Below, one piece after another: positions 31,712 through 40,167 of a stretch of 52,288 nucleotides of DNA. The notes under the pieces are model-generated. The model was given only the letters and a program-made list of their open reading frames with translations, had not been told where the DNA came from and ran no database searches. How positions within the stretch are numbered: position 1 is the stretch's first letter; every line of letters begins with the position of its first letter. Source of the stretch: Corallococcus terminator (GTDB taxonomy: Bacteria; Myxococcota; Myxococcia; Myxococcales; Myxococcaceae); the NCBI RefSeq assembly GCF_003611635.1, contig NZ_RAVZ01000016.1:1-52288 (forward strand). The letters are read 5' to 3'. The position numbers were made by a program, and so were the translations under genes.

Positions 31712-32461
31712 TCAGCTCCCGACGAGCGCGTCGCGGAGGTTGTGGGGATCCAACGCGCGGATGGCTGTCACCGTGCGCGCGTCCGGAAGGGAGGTGACGG
31801 GCAGGGCATCCGGCACCGCGAACTCGAAGCCCGTGCGCTCGGTGATGCCTTCCACCGACGCCCAGGGGTGCCGCGACAACAGCCGGGCGCCACGAGGGCC
31901 GCCCAGTTCAAACGTGCCCAGATCGGAGATGAGCCGCACCGGACGGCTGGGGTCCCGGGTCGTGGCCACCTGGACCTGCGGCACCAGGTTGCGGCGCGAC
32001 TGACGCGGCACCAGCAGCACCGGGTTCTTCACCCACTGGCGCAGCGTGGCGGCACCCGCGACCCCGGGGAACTTGGTGCGAGGCTTCTCCATGCTGCCCG
32101 ACGCCGTCATGTTGGTGCGGCCCGCCGGGTCCACCTCCGCCGCGCCGAAGAACACCGTGTCCACCCGGCCACGCCGCGCATGGTCGAACAGGTCCGCGAT
32201 GCTCACCTCCGCGGAGCGACCGTTCAGGTAGCGCAGATCCTCCGACGACGGGTACAGCTCCGGCAGGTCCGGATCCAACGAACCCACGCACGCCAGATAC
32301 GTCAGGCCCGGCGCATGCGTGGCCCGCGCCACGGCAATGGCCAGGATGACCAGCGGGGACGCCACGCCGGTGGCCACCACCGCGCCGTCTTCAATCTCCC
32401 GCGCGAGCAGCGACACCACCGTCTCCGCGGGCGTCGCGTCCAGCATCGTCGTCGCCGTCAT
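31712..32461 (-). CDS. aibB: AibB, glutaconyl-CoA decarboxylase subunit (CoA-transferase fold)
   Basis: The 249-residue protein has the fold of the beta subunit of glutaconate CoA-transferase. Where transferases carry the catalytic glutamate in an E-N/x-G segment, this protein reads LACVGS with Cys58, which matches AibB, whose complex with AibA decarboxylates 3-methylglutaconyl-CoA to 3,3-dimethylacrylyl-CoA instead of transferring CoA. Further conserved segments are FFGAAEVD and GRTNMTASG. Its ATG overlaps the aibA stop as ATGA, indicating translational coupling and equal subunit amounts. Confidence 0.93.
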   Translation of the reverse strand: MTATTMLDATPAETVVSLLAREIEDGAVVATGVASPLVILAIAVARATHAPGLTYLACVGSLDPDLPELYPSSEDLRYLNGRSAEVSIADLFDHARRGRVDTVFFGAAEVDPAGRTNMTASGSMEKPRTKFPGVAGAATLRQWVKNPVLLVPRQSRRNLVPQVQVATTRDPSRPVRLISDLGTFELGGPRGARLLSRHPWASVEGITERTGFEFAVPDALPVTSLPDARTVTAIRALDPHNLRDALVGS

Positions 32462-33258
32462 GCCGCGCTCCGCGTCGCGCGCAGCGACATGAGGAACTCC
32501 CGCGCCTGCCCTGCCTCGGCCGCGGCCAGGTAGGCGGCCAGCATCGCGTCGTCGTGCGGGTACTTGCCCAGACAGCCCGTGGGCAGTGCGCCGCCGGGAG
32601 CGAGCACCACGCGCTCCACCTGGAAGCCGGGGATGGTGACGCGCGACAGCTTCGGCACGCGCTCCTCCACCGTGGCCACCACGCGCTTCGCCGCGCCCGC
32701 CACGAGCAGGTCCGTGGTGGGGTCCTCGATGTAGAGGTTGCCCTTGTCGTCCGCCGCCTGCGCGTGGATGACGGCCACGTCCGGGTAGAACGCGGGCTCC
32801 ACCGGCACGCGGCGGCCGGTGAACGGATCCTCCACCGTGCGAGGCGCGTCCACCTCCGCCAGCTCCGACACGTCCGCGTCCGGCGCGGGGATGAACGGCA
32901 GCCCCATGGACGCCGCGCGCAGCCGCTGCACCACGCGGTAGCCGTCGTGCTCGCGCCAGGCGATGTCGCCCGCTTCAATCGCGCGCTTCAGGCAGGGCAG
33001 GGGACGCACCCGGTTCTCCAGCACCAGCGCGCCGAAAGGGAACTCCACCCGCTTGAGGCACCCGCCCGCCACCAGGAACTCCGCCGGCAACGGGTTGGGC
33101 AGGGAGATGAGCTGCAGGTCGCGCTTCTCCTGCGCGACGAGCTCCAGCACCAGCGCCATGGGCGCACGGCCCAGCATGAACCCTCCGGCCGCGACCCACG
33201 CGCCGTTGGGAATGGAGGCCACGGCCTCCGTCAGGGAACACCACCGGGCGCGGTTCAC
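32458..33258 (-). CDS. aibA: AibA, glutaconyl-CoA decarboxylase subunit (CoA-transferase fold)
   Basis: The 266-residue partner of AibB belongs to the CoA-transferase subunit A family. The glycine-rich VAAGGFMLGRAP near residue 21 and FYPDVAVIHAQAADDKGNLYIED near residue 165 are typical CoA-transferase alpha-subunit segments. The complex catalyses decarboxylation of 3-methylglutaconyl-CoA in the aib pathway. The GTG start at 33258 overlaps the aibR stop as GTGA and has GGAGGAG just upstream; upstream in-frame codons lie inside aibR and encode nothing conserved. Confidence 0.93.
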   Translation of the reverse strand: MNRARWCSLTEAVASIPNGAWVAAGGFMLGRAPMALVLELVAQEKRDLQLISLPNPLPAEFLVAGGCLKRVEFPFGALVLENRVRPLPCLKRAIEAGDIAWREHDGYRVVQRLRAASMGLPFIPAPDADVSELAEVDAPRTVEDPFTGRRVPVEPAFYPDVAVIHAQAADDKGNLYIEDPTTDLLVAGAAKRVVATVEERVPKLSRVTIPGFQVERVVLAPGGALPTGCLGKYPHDDAMLAAYLAAAEAGQAREFLMSLRATRSAA

Positions 33259-33938
33259 TGGGGCTCCTCCCCGGAAGCGGCGCGCGGCACCATGCGCAGC
33301 GGCGCCGAAGCATTCGCATCGGATGACGGCGTGGACGCGGCGGGCGCGGAGAGGCCCGGGAGGATCATCGCCACCATGCCGTCGGCGATCTGTTCCTCCG
33401 TCAGGCGGCCGTCCGGCTTGAACCACTTGTAGACCCAGAGGACCATGCCCAGGAACGAGAAGGCCGCGACCGTGGGGTCCACACCGGGCAGCAGGCCCTG
33501 GCGGCTCGCGTCCGCGAACGCGCCCTCCAGGAAGCGCACGTAGCGCTTCTTGCGCCGGTCGATGAACTCCCTGGGCTCACCCGTGAGCGTGGCGTGCTCG
33601 TGGAGGATGATGATGACCTCCTTGCTGCGGCCGCTCGTCACCAGGTGGATGTTGTGGCGCATGCACTGGCGCAGGCGCTCGACGGGGTCCACCACGTCCT
33701 GCACGGGCGCGAGGACCTGCTCCTCGAACACGTCCATGCCGTAGTTCATGATGGCGAAGAGCAACTGCTCCTTGTTCTGGATGTGGTGGTAGAGCCCCGC
33801 CTTCGTCATGCGGCACGCGGCGGCGATCTCCTGCATCGACGTGCCCTCGTAACCCCGCTCGCAGATGAGCCGGGCCGCCGTCTCCAGGATGGTCCGGTAC
33901 CGCTCGCCCTCGTCCGGTTTGCGCCCCGTGGGTGTCAC
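33255..33938 (-). CDS. aibR: AibR, TetR-family regulator of the isovaleryl-CoA operon
   Basis: The 227-residue protein has an N-terminal TetR DNA-binding domain (ILETAARLICERGYEGTSMQ, then IAAACRMTKAGLYHHIQNKE as the helix-turn-helix) and a ligand-binding alpha-helical C-terminus. As first gene of the operon it matches AibR of M. xanthus, a repressor whose DNA binding is relieved by isovaleryl-CoA. The GTG at 33938 is preferred: AAGGAG lies 6 nt upstream, whereas a 23-residue extension to 34007 has an Arg-rich, non-conserved N-terminus and would run across the operators. The last ~25 residues are Ala/Ser/Pro-rich and look unstructured. Confidence 0.94.
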   Translation of the reverse strand: MTPTGRKPDEGERYRTILETAARLICERGYEGTSMQEIAAACRMTKAGLYHHIQNKEQLLFAIMNYGMDVFEEQVLAPVQDVVDPVERLRQCMRHNIHLVTSGRSKEVIIILHEHATLTGEPREFIDRRKKRYVRFLEGAFADASRQGLLPGVDPTVAAFSFLGMVLWVYKWFKPDGRLTEEQIADGMVAMILPGLSAPAASTPSSDANASAPLRMVPRAASGEEPQ

Positions 33939-33984
33939 GCGTGCTCTCCTTGTCGGCGTCCGACGCCTTCGTCGGGATGGACCA

Positions 33985-34025
33985 CCTACCGACCGGTAGG
34001 TCACCACTGCCTACCGACCGGTAGG
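33985..34025. promoter_or_regulatory. Two identical AibR-type operators
   Basis: The 16-bp near-palindrome CCTACCGACCGGTAGG occurs twice, at 33985-34000 and 34010-34025, with starts 25 bp apart. Both lie 47-87 bp upstream of the aibR start and about 115 bp upstream of the divergent sensor-kinase start. Published AibR sites are 16-bp palindromes in the aib promoter, so these are very likely AibR-binding sites for autoregulation; control of the kinase gene from the same sites is possible. Confidence 0.88.
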
Positions 34026-34138
34026 TAGCACTGGCCGACGCGCTTCGTCAACGGGCAAGTACTGGAGGGCAGGTGGGACAAAAGGCCCTGTAAACAAGGA
34101 CTTGGGACGACTTGTCAGGTTAGGTTACGGGGGCGTCC

Positions 34139-36271
34139 ATGCGGTCCACCCTCCTGCCCATCCTGCTGTTGTGCGCCGCGCTGGCCAGCGTGGGGGTGGG
34201 GGTCTGGACGCTGGTGAAGCGCAGCCGAACCGCCCTGGTGGAGCAGTTCGCGGGGGACCGGCAGAAGCAGTTGGACGAGGCCGTGGGGGGCGTCACCGAC
34301 TCGCTGGAGGAGGTGGGCAAGAACCTGCGGTTCGCTGGCGAGTTGATGTCCCAGCCGGGGAGCCTCGCGGAGCACCGGAGGGAGCTGCGCGCGCTCCTGG
34401 AGGCGGTGGGGCAGTACAAGGCCATCGCGGCCTACGACGGCGACGGCGTGGAGCGGCTGTTGTTGTTGGACCGGCGTCCGGATTCGAAGGTGTCGCGCGA
34501 GGGGCTGGTGTCGGAGATGGGAGAGACGGCGCGGCGCGCGCTGCTGCGGCCTCCTGGCGACCTGACCACGTCGCCCATCCTGGACGCGGCGAACGGCGGC
34601 TGGTTGCGCATCCTCGCCACGGCGTTGCCCGCGACGGACGGCAAGCCCGAGGGCGCGGTGGCGGTGCTGGTGGACACGGAGTCCTTCTTCGCACCGCTGC
34701 GCATCGTCACGTCGGACCTGGAGGCGCGGCTGCTGCTCGTCGGCACGCACGGGCAGCCCACGCCCGCGAGCGACGCGGGGCTCGCGGAGTGGTTCGGCCG
34801 CGTGGCGCAGAAGGACGCGGGCGTGCCCGGCTTCGCGTTCCTCGTGTCGCGGTTGAAGGCCGGGGCGCGCGGCATGCTGCCCCTGTCCGAACAGGAGGCG
34901 GAGCGGCTGGGGTTGGGACGCGCGGAGGTGGTGGCCGTCTACACGCCCATCCGCATGCGCGGTGGCAGCCATTGGGCGGTGGCGACGCTGGTGTCCACGG
35001 CGGCGCTGCGTTCGCATGAGCAGTCGCTGGTGGTGCGGCTGTTGGGTGCGGGCGGGCTGGTGGCGTTCTTCCTGGTGGCCTTCGCGGTGTACGTGGTGCT
35101 GGCCCGGCGGCGAGCGGTGGCGCTGCGGGAGAGCCGGCGGCATGCGGCGCAGCTCGCCGCGCTGCATGATCAGACGCGAAAGATATTGGACCACATCCCC
35201 ACGGGCGTCCTCGCGCTGACGGCGGACGGGCGGATCCGCGCCGTCAATCAGGCGCTGCGCTCCCGCGTGCCCGGCAACGTCACCGGGTCACCGCTTTCGG
35301 CCGCGTTCCCCGGGGCTCCGGAGCCGGTGCTGGAGCGGCTCTCCGCGCTGGTGGCGTCCGCGGGCCGCGAGGACCGGCCCCTGAGCCTGCTGGGCGAGCC
35401 GCTGGCGCTCTTCGGCGAGGAGGGCACGTACAACCTGCACGCGGTGCCGCTGTCGTCCGGGGACCCGGAGGAAGAGGTCCGGGCGCTCCTGGTGGTGGAG
35501 GACCTGAGCGACGTGCGCGCGCTGGAGTCGAAGCTGCTGCGCGCGGAGAAGCTGGCCACGGTGGGCGTGCTCGCCGCGGGCATCGCGCATGAGATTGGGA
35601 CGCCGCTGGGGGTGGTGCGCGGACGGGCGGAGTACGTGCAGGGGAAGCTGGGCCCGTCGCATCCGCAGGGGCCGGGTGTGGGCGTCATCATCGAACAGAT
35701 TGATCGGGTGAGCCGCACGCTGCGCCAGTTGCTGGACTTCTCCCGCCTCCAGCCCGCGATGGTGCGGCCGGTGGCGCTGGAGCCGCTCGCCCGGAGCGTG
35801 CATGAGCTGCTGCGCGTGGAGGCGGAGCGGCGGCAGGTGTCGCTGACGCTGGATGTGCCGGAGTCGGTGCCGGCGCTGGCGGCGGACGCGGATCAGCTCC
35901 AGCAGGTGCTGCTCAACCTCACGCTCAACGCGTGTGATGCGTGCAGCGAGGGCGGCAAGGTGGAGGTGTCCGCCTCCGCGCTGGTGGGCCCGGAGGAGGG
36001 CGCCTGGGGACTGGTGGCGCTCACCGTGCGCGACGACGGGTGCGGGATTCCGAAGGAGCGCCTCAACCAGGTGTTCGACCCCTTCTTCACCACGAAGAAG
36101 CGGGGACAGGGCACGGGGCTGGGGTTGACGATGGTGGCCCACGTGGTGCGCAACCACGGGGGCCGGGTGGAGCTGGAGAGCACGCCGGGGCAGGGCACCC
36201 GCGTCACCGTGCTGTGGCCGGTGGCGCGTGCCGCGCCCGAGGAACGACATGCCGAACGACAAGCCGGCTGA
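34139..36271 (+). CDS. Membrane sensor histidine kinase (NtrB-like), PAS-HisKA-HATPase
   Basis: The 710-residue kinase has a transmembrane helix at residues 3-26, a periplasmic sensor region to about residue 300 and a second helix at about 303-325. A PAS-like domain follows (KILDHIPTGVLALTADGRIR), then HisKA with the phospho-acceptor His near residue 484 in GIAHEIGTPL and an ATPase domain with N-box LNLTLNACDAC, G1 DDGCGIP, F-box FDPFFTTKK and G2 GTGLGL. The signal sensed is unknown. Its stop overlaps the start of the next gene by 23 bp, so it forms a two-component pair with it. It diverges from aibR, and the AibR-type operators lie in the shared promoter region. Confidence 0.95.
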   Translation: MRSTLLPILLLCAALASVGVGVWTLVKRSRTALVEQFAGDRQKQLDEAVGGVTDSLEEVGKNLRFAGELMSQPGSLAEHRRELRALLEAVGQYKAIAAYDGDGVERLLLLDRRPDSKVSREGLVSEMGETARRALLRPPGDLTTSPILDAANGGWLRILATALPATDGKPEGAVAVLVDTESFFAPLRIVTSDLEARLLLVGTHGQPTPASDAGLAEWFGRVAQKDAGVPGFAFLVSRLKAGARGMLPLSEQEAERLGLGRAEVVAVYTPIRMRGGSHWAVATLVSTAALRSHEQSLVVRLLGAGGLVAFFLVAFAVYVVLARRRAVALRESRRHAAQLAALHDQTRKILDHIPTGVLALTADGRIRAVNQALRSRVPGNVTGSPLSAAFPGAPEPVLERLSALVASAGREDRPLSLLGEPLALFGEEGTYNLHAVPLSSGDPEEEVRALLVVEDLSDVRALESKLLRAEKLATVGVLAAGIAHEIGTPLGVVRGRAEYVQGKLGPSHPQGPGVGVIIEQIDRVSRTLRQLLDFSRLQPAMVRPVALEPLARSVHELLRVEAERRQVSLTLDVPESVPALAADADQLQQVLLNLTLNACDACSEGGKVEVSASALVGPEEGAWGLVALTVRDDGCGIPKERLNQVFDPFFTTKKRGQGTGLGLTMVAHVVRNHGGRVELESTPGQGTRVTVLWPVARAAPEERHAERQAG

Positions 36272-37622
36272 CGCACGCATCCTGGTCGTCGATGACCACG
36301 TGGAGATGGGGCGCATGCTCCAGGAGCCGCTGGCCGACGCGGGCTGGACGGTGGACCTGGCCACCGGCGGCGAGGAGGCGCTGACGCTCATCCGCTCGCG
36401 CGTGTACGACGCGGTGCTGACGGATTTGCGCATGGAGAAGGTGGACGGCCTGGACGTGCTGGCCGCCGCGCGCGCGGTGGATCCGGAGCTGCCGGTGCTG
36501 CTGATGACGGCCTTCGGTGGCGTGGAGAGCGCGGTGGAGGCGATGCGCCGGGGCGCCTACCACTACTTCACCAAGCCCTTCCGCCTGGACGAGGTGCGGC
36601 TGTATCTGGGCCGCGCGCTGGAGGACCGCCGGCTGCGCGCGGAGCACCGGGCGCTGAAGCAGGCGTCGCAGGAGCGCTCCGGCCTGGGCGCGCTGGTGGG
36701 CCGGAGCGCGCCCATGCGCGGGATGTATGAACTCATCGACCGGGTGGCGCACGCGGCGGCGCCGGTGCTGCTGCGCGGTGAGAGTGGCAGTGGCAAGGAG
36801 CTGGTGGCCCGCGCGCTGCACTTCCAGGGGCCTCGCGCGCCCGGTCCGTTCGTGGCCGTCAACTGCACCGCGCTGCCGGGGCCGCTGTTGGAGAGCGAGT
36901 TGTTCGGCCATGTGAAGGGTGCCTTCACGGGGGCCACGTCGGTGCGGCGTGGCCTGTTCGTGGAGGCGCACGGGGGCACGCTGTTCCTGGATGAGATTGG
37001 CGACATGCCCACGGAGCTCCAGGCGCGGTTGTTGCGCATCTTGGAGGACGGCGAGGTGCGCGCGGTGGGCTCCGACGCGCACCGCACGGTGGACGTGCGC
37101 GTGGTGGCGGCGACGCACCAGGATCTGGAGGCGCGCGTTCGGGAGGGCCGCTTCCGCGCGGACCTGTTCTACCGGCTCAACGTCGTCACGCTGCGGGTGC
37201 CTTCGCTGAAGGAGCGGCGGGAGGACATTCCCCAACTGGTGGAGCACTTCACCGCGCGCTCCCGGGCCCGCAATCCGCGCTCACGCGTGACGGCGCTGTC
37301 ACCGGAGGTGGTGGCCGCGCTGGGCGCCATGCCCTGGCCGGGCAACGTTCGCGAGCTGGAGAACCTGGTCGAGCGGCTGGTCGTGCTGGTGCCCCGGGAG
37401 ACGGTGGAGCTGGACGACCTGCGGCCCCATGCGCCCATTCCGGAGCCGGAAGCGAATCCGCTCGCCCTGGCGCAGGAGGGCGTGTGGCCCCTGCGCCGGC
37501 TGGAGGGTGAATACATCCACTGGATGGTGCAGCACTGCGGCGGCAACAAGACCCGCGCGGCGGAACTGCTGGGCATCGACGTGTCCACCATCCACCGCCG
37601 CGAGCGGGAGCGGTCGACCTGA
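36249..37622 (+). CDS. Sigma-54-dependent response regulator (NtrC family)
   Basis: The 457-residue protein has a receiver domain with acidic pair D15-D16, phospho-acceptor D59 in VLTDLRM and the conserved lysine in YFTKPF. A full AAA+ sigma-54 activation domain follows, with Walker A GESGSGKE at about residue 177, the GAFTGA loop that contacts sigma-54 and Walker B LFLDEIGDMP. It ends with a Fis-type helix-turn-helix (GGNKTRAAELLGIDVSTIHR). With GAFTGA intact it should activate sigma-54 promoters after phosphorylation by the upstream kinase. The ATG at 36249 has GAGGA just before it and lies inside the kinase gene; an extension to 36228 adds no conserved residues. Confidence 0.95.
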   Translation: MPNDKPADARILVVDDHVEMGRMLQEPLADAGWTVDLATGGEEALTLIRSRVYDAVLTDLRMEKVDGLDVLAAARAVDPELPVLLMTAFGGVESAVEAMRRGAYHYFTKPFRLDEVRLYLGRALEDRRLRAEHRALKQASQERSGLGALVGRSAPMRGMYELIDRVAHAAAPVLLRGESGSGKELVARALHFQGPRAPGPFVAVNCTALPGPLLESELFGHVKGAFTGATSVRRGLFVEAHGGTLFLDEIGDMPTELQARLLRILEDGEVRAVGSDAHRTVDVRVVAATHQDLEARVREGRFRADLFYRLNVVTLRVPSLKERREDIPQLVEHFTARSRARNPRSRVTALSPEVVAALGAMPWPGNVRELENLVERLVVLVPRETVELDDLRPHAPIPEPEANPLALAQEGVWPLRRLEGEYIHWMVQHCGGNKTRAAELLGIDVSTIHRRERERST

Positions 37623-37662
37623 TGTGAGGCGTGGCTTGGATTGTCAAAGGGGGGATGCGGAC

Positions 37663-38232
37663 TTGAATGAGCGTGCACCGTTGTCGCAAGCGCAGCGTGA
37701 AGCCGCACTGAAGGACATCGTGGGGTCGGATCTCGGCGCCATCGTTGAAGCATCGAAGCTCCTGTCCTCCGACTGTTCGACCACCGCGACGCTGCTCAAG
37801 TTGCTTGAGGCGGAGCGCCGTGTGGAGGCGCGGCAGGGCCTTCTCTACGCCCTTTGCTGGCATGGCGATCTCGGGACGTGGGACCTCATGATCCACATCC
37901 TCGCGGACCTGCAGGAGGCTCCCAAGGTGCGGGGGCAAGCCGCAGAGGGGCTCTCCTACATGTTCATGTCGGTGAGGACGGACTCGCGGGAGTTCGAAGC
38001 GGCGGTCCATGCGCTGCGCGACGCCCTGAAGGATCCCTCGCCCGAGGTCCGCTACTGCGCAGTCCACGCCCTGGGCTCGACAGGGCATCCGCCGCTCATC
38101 CCGGTACTCCAGGAGATGCGCGAGGACCGGACCCCGGTTCCTGGCTGGGTGGGGACCGTGAGCGACGAAGCCTCCAGGGCCATCGAGATGCTCGAAGGGC
38201 TGCACCGGATGCGCCTCAAGAACGGGTGTTGA
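37663..38232 (+). CDS. HEAT-repeat protein
   Basis: The 189-residue protein is all alpha with repeats of the HEAT/PBS-lyase type: EARQGLLYALCWHGD, VRGQAAEGLSYMF, PSPEVRYCAVHALGSTG. Such repeats bind other proteins; no catalytic motif is present. TTG at 37663 is chosen as start because AAAGGGGGG lies 8 nt upstream and the upstream frame crosses the response-regulator stop without useful starts. It is 40 bp downstream of the response regulator on the same strand and may be co-transcribed. The function is unknown. Confidence 0.8.
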   Translation: MNERAPLSQAQREAALKDIVGSDLGAIVEASKLLSSDCSTTATLLKLLEAERRVEARQGLLYALCWHGDLGTWDLMIHILADLQEAPKVRGQAAEGLSYMFMSVRTDSREFEAAVHALRDALKDPSPEVRYCAVHALGSTGHPPLIPVLQEMREDRTPVPGWVGTVSDEASRAIEMLEGLHRMRLKNGC

Positions 38233-38283
38233 CCTCCCACGAGGATGCGCGGCCTTCCATCGTCGTGAGCCGTCGCCAGCGCC

Positions 38284-40083
38284 TTAACTGCGCGTGAACG
38301 GCCACACGAGCGGCACCGCGAACGTCAGCAACACGAGCATCAACACCGTGAGGGGTGTGCCCACCCGGAGGAAGTCGACGAAGCGGTAGCGCCCGGGCCC
38401 GTACACGAGCGCGGCGGAGGGCTCCAGGGGCGTGAGGAACGAACACGACGCCGCCAGGCACGTCCCCAGCGCGAACGCCCTCGGGTCGAGCCCCATGTCC
38501 ATCGCGGAATGGATGGCCACGGGCAGCATGACCAGCGCCGCGGCCTGGTTGCTCATCGGGATGGAGAGCAGGACGGTGGCGCCCATGATCACGCAGAGCA
38601 CCCCGCGCGGTCCCACGACACCTGCGAGGGGCAGCACCGCGCGCGCCATGAACTCTCCCGCGCCGCTCTTCTCCACCGCCAGCCCCAGGGCCAGCAGCGC
38701 GCCAATCATGATGATGACCCGCCAGTCCACGCGAAAGACCGAGCGTGTATCGACGCAGCCTGTCGCCATCATGAGCAACAGCCCGGCCAGTCCCGCGATG
38801 GCGGGGGAGGTGATGCGCAGTCCCGCGACGACCACCGTGACAGCGAAGATGAGCACGGCGAGCAGGGCGCGCCGGTAGCGCGGTCGCTGGTAGTCCACGC
38901 TGCCGAGCACGGTCAGCTCCTCTTCCCGCGCGAGCTCCCGGATCCGCTGCTCCGGCCCGCCGACCAGCAGCAGGTCGCCCACCGACAACGGGATGTTCTT
39001 CAGGGCGTCCCCGCCGGCCAGGCTCCCCATCAGGTTCAGGTGATGGTGGGAGCCCTGCAGCGTGGGGTGGCGGTGGATGGCCAGCGCCACGAGCCCATAG
39101 CGCTGCGCGAAGCGGATGTCCCCCAGGGACCTGCCCGCCAGGGCCGACGTGGGCGGCACCGACACCTCCGTGAGGGCATGCGCCTGACGGGAGTCCTCGG
39201 GAATCCGCAGGTCGGCGCTGAGCCCGATGCTGCGCAGGTCCTTCACCCGCAGGATGTCGTCCAGGCTGCCGGCGATGATGAGGTGCTCCTGGGATTCGAG
39301 CAGTTCCTGGGGGGCGGGAGGGCGCATGATCCCCTCGCGCACGACGCCCCGCACCGGGACCCCCAGCCCCTCCGTGAGATGGCGCAGCGGCTTGCCCACG
39401 AGCCGGGAGCCGGGCGTGAGCACCGCCTCCGTCACGTATTCCCGCAGGGGCGGCGCTCCCGCGACCGGGTCACCTTCGCGCGGGGGCAGCAGCCACCGCA
39501 TGAGCAGCAGCGTCGCGCCGATGCCGATGATGGCGAGGGGAAGCCCCACTGGCGTGAGCTCGGTGAAGCCAATGCGTCCCAGCCCCCACTGCTCCATCGC
39601 CGAGCTGACGACGAGGTTGGTGGACGTGCCAAACAGGAAGATGGTTCCCCCCAACATGGAGCTGAACGCCAGGGGCATCAGCAGCCTGCGCGAGGCCACC
39701 TTCGCCTGCGCGGAGGAAGCCGTCGCGACGGGGAGGAACGCCGCCGTCACCGCCGTGTTCGAGGCGACGGAGGAGAAGGCGCAGACGGCCGCCAGCAGCA
39801 TGACGATGAAGGCCCGCGGGCTGAACCGCGCGAAGAAGAGCAGCCGCCGGCCCACGAGCTGCATCACCCCCGTCGCGCTCAGCCCCTGGGTCAGCGCCAG
39901 GAGCGCGAAGATGAAGACGACGGTCTCGTTCGAGAACCCGGAGAGGGCCTCGCGAGGCGTCAGCAGCCCGCTCAGCACCAGCAGCACGACGATGGCGAGC
40001 GAGCTCACCTCCGTGGGAATGCGGTCGATGGAGAGCAGGACGATGGCGACCACCACCACGCCCAGCGCGATTGTCACCGTCAT
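38284..40083 (-). CDS. SLC13/DASS-type permease with two RCK_C (TrkA-C) domains
   Basis: The 599-residue inner-membrane protein has about ten or more hydrophobic helices in two halves. The first half carries SNTAVTAAFLPVA and GTSTNLVV, the second SNQAAALVMLPVA: the inverted-repeat substrate/Na+ sites (SNT-type) of the DASS family. Two cytosolic RCK_C domains (about residues 210-290 and 300-385, for example SVPPTSALAGRSLGDIRFAQ) sit between the halves, an arrangement known from SLC13-like anion or sulfate permeases. Substrate could be sulfate, dicarboxylate or another anion. Its 3' end is convergent with the HEAT-repeat gene. Upstream, the M48 peptidase gene ends 84 bp before its start, so both may share an operon. 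Confidence 0.9.
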   Translation of the reverse strand: MTVTIALGVVVVAIVLLSIDRIPTEVSSLAIVVLLVLSGLLTPREALSGFSNETVVFIFALLALTQGLSATGVMQLVGRRLLFFARFSPRAFIVMLLAAVCAFSSVASNTAVTAAFLPVATASSAQAKVASRRLLMPLAFSSMLGGTIFLFGTSTNLVVSSAMEQWGLGRIGFTELTPVGLPLAIIGIGATLLLMRWLLPPREGDPVAGAPPLREYVTEAVLTPGSRLVGKPLRHLTEGLGVPVRGVVREGIMRPPAPQELLESQEHLIIAGSLDDILRVKDLRSIGLSADLRIPEDSRQAHALTEVSVPPTSALAGRSLGDIRFAQRYGLVALAIHRHPTLQGSHHHLNLMGSLAGGDALKNIPLSVGDLLLVGGPEQRIRELAREEELTVLGSVDYQRPRYRRALLAVLIFAVTVVVAGLRITSPAIAGLAGLLLMMATGCVDTRSVFRVDWRVIIMIGALLALGLAVEKSGAGEFMARAVLPLAGVVGPRGVLCVIMGATVLLSIPMSNQAAALVMLPVAIHSAMDMGLDPRAFALGTCLAASCSFLTPLEPSAALVYGPGRYRFVDFLRVGTPLTVLMLVLLTFAVPLVWPFTRS

Positions 40084-40167
40084 GACTGGAAGGTGGAGGG
40101 AAGTGGGAGTGGGAGCAATGCTTCGGGCCCCCGTCCCCGGGATGCGTCAGGCGGACGTCTGTCTGAC

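Noticed and set aside
33939-34007. N-terminal extension of aibR
   Set aside because: It would run across the operators, is Arg-rich without conservation, and the GTG at 33938 has a proper AAGGAG site.
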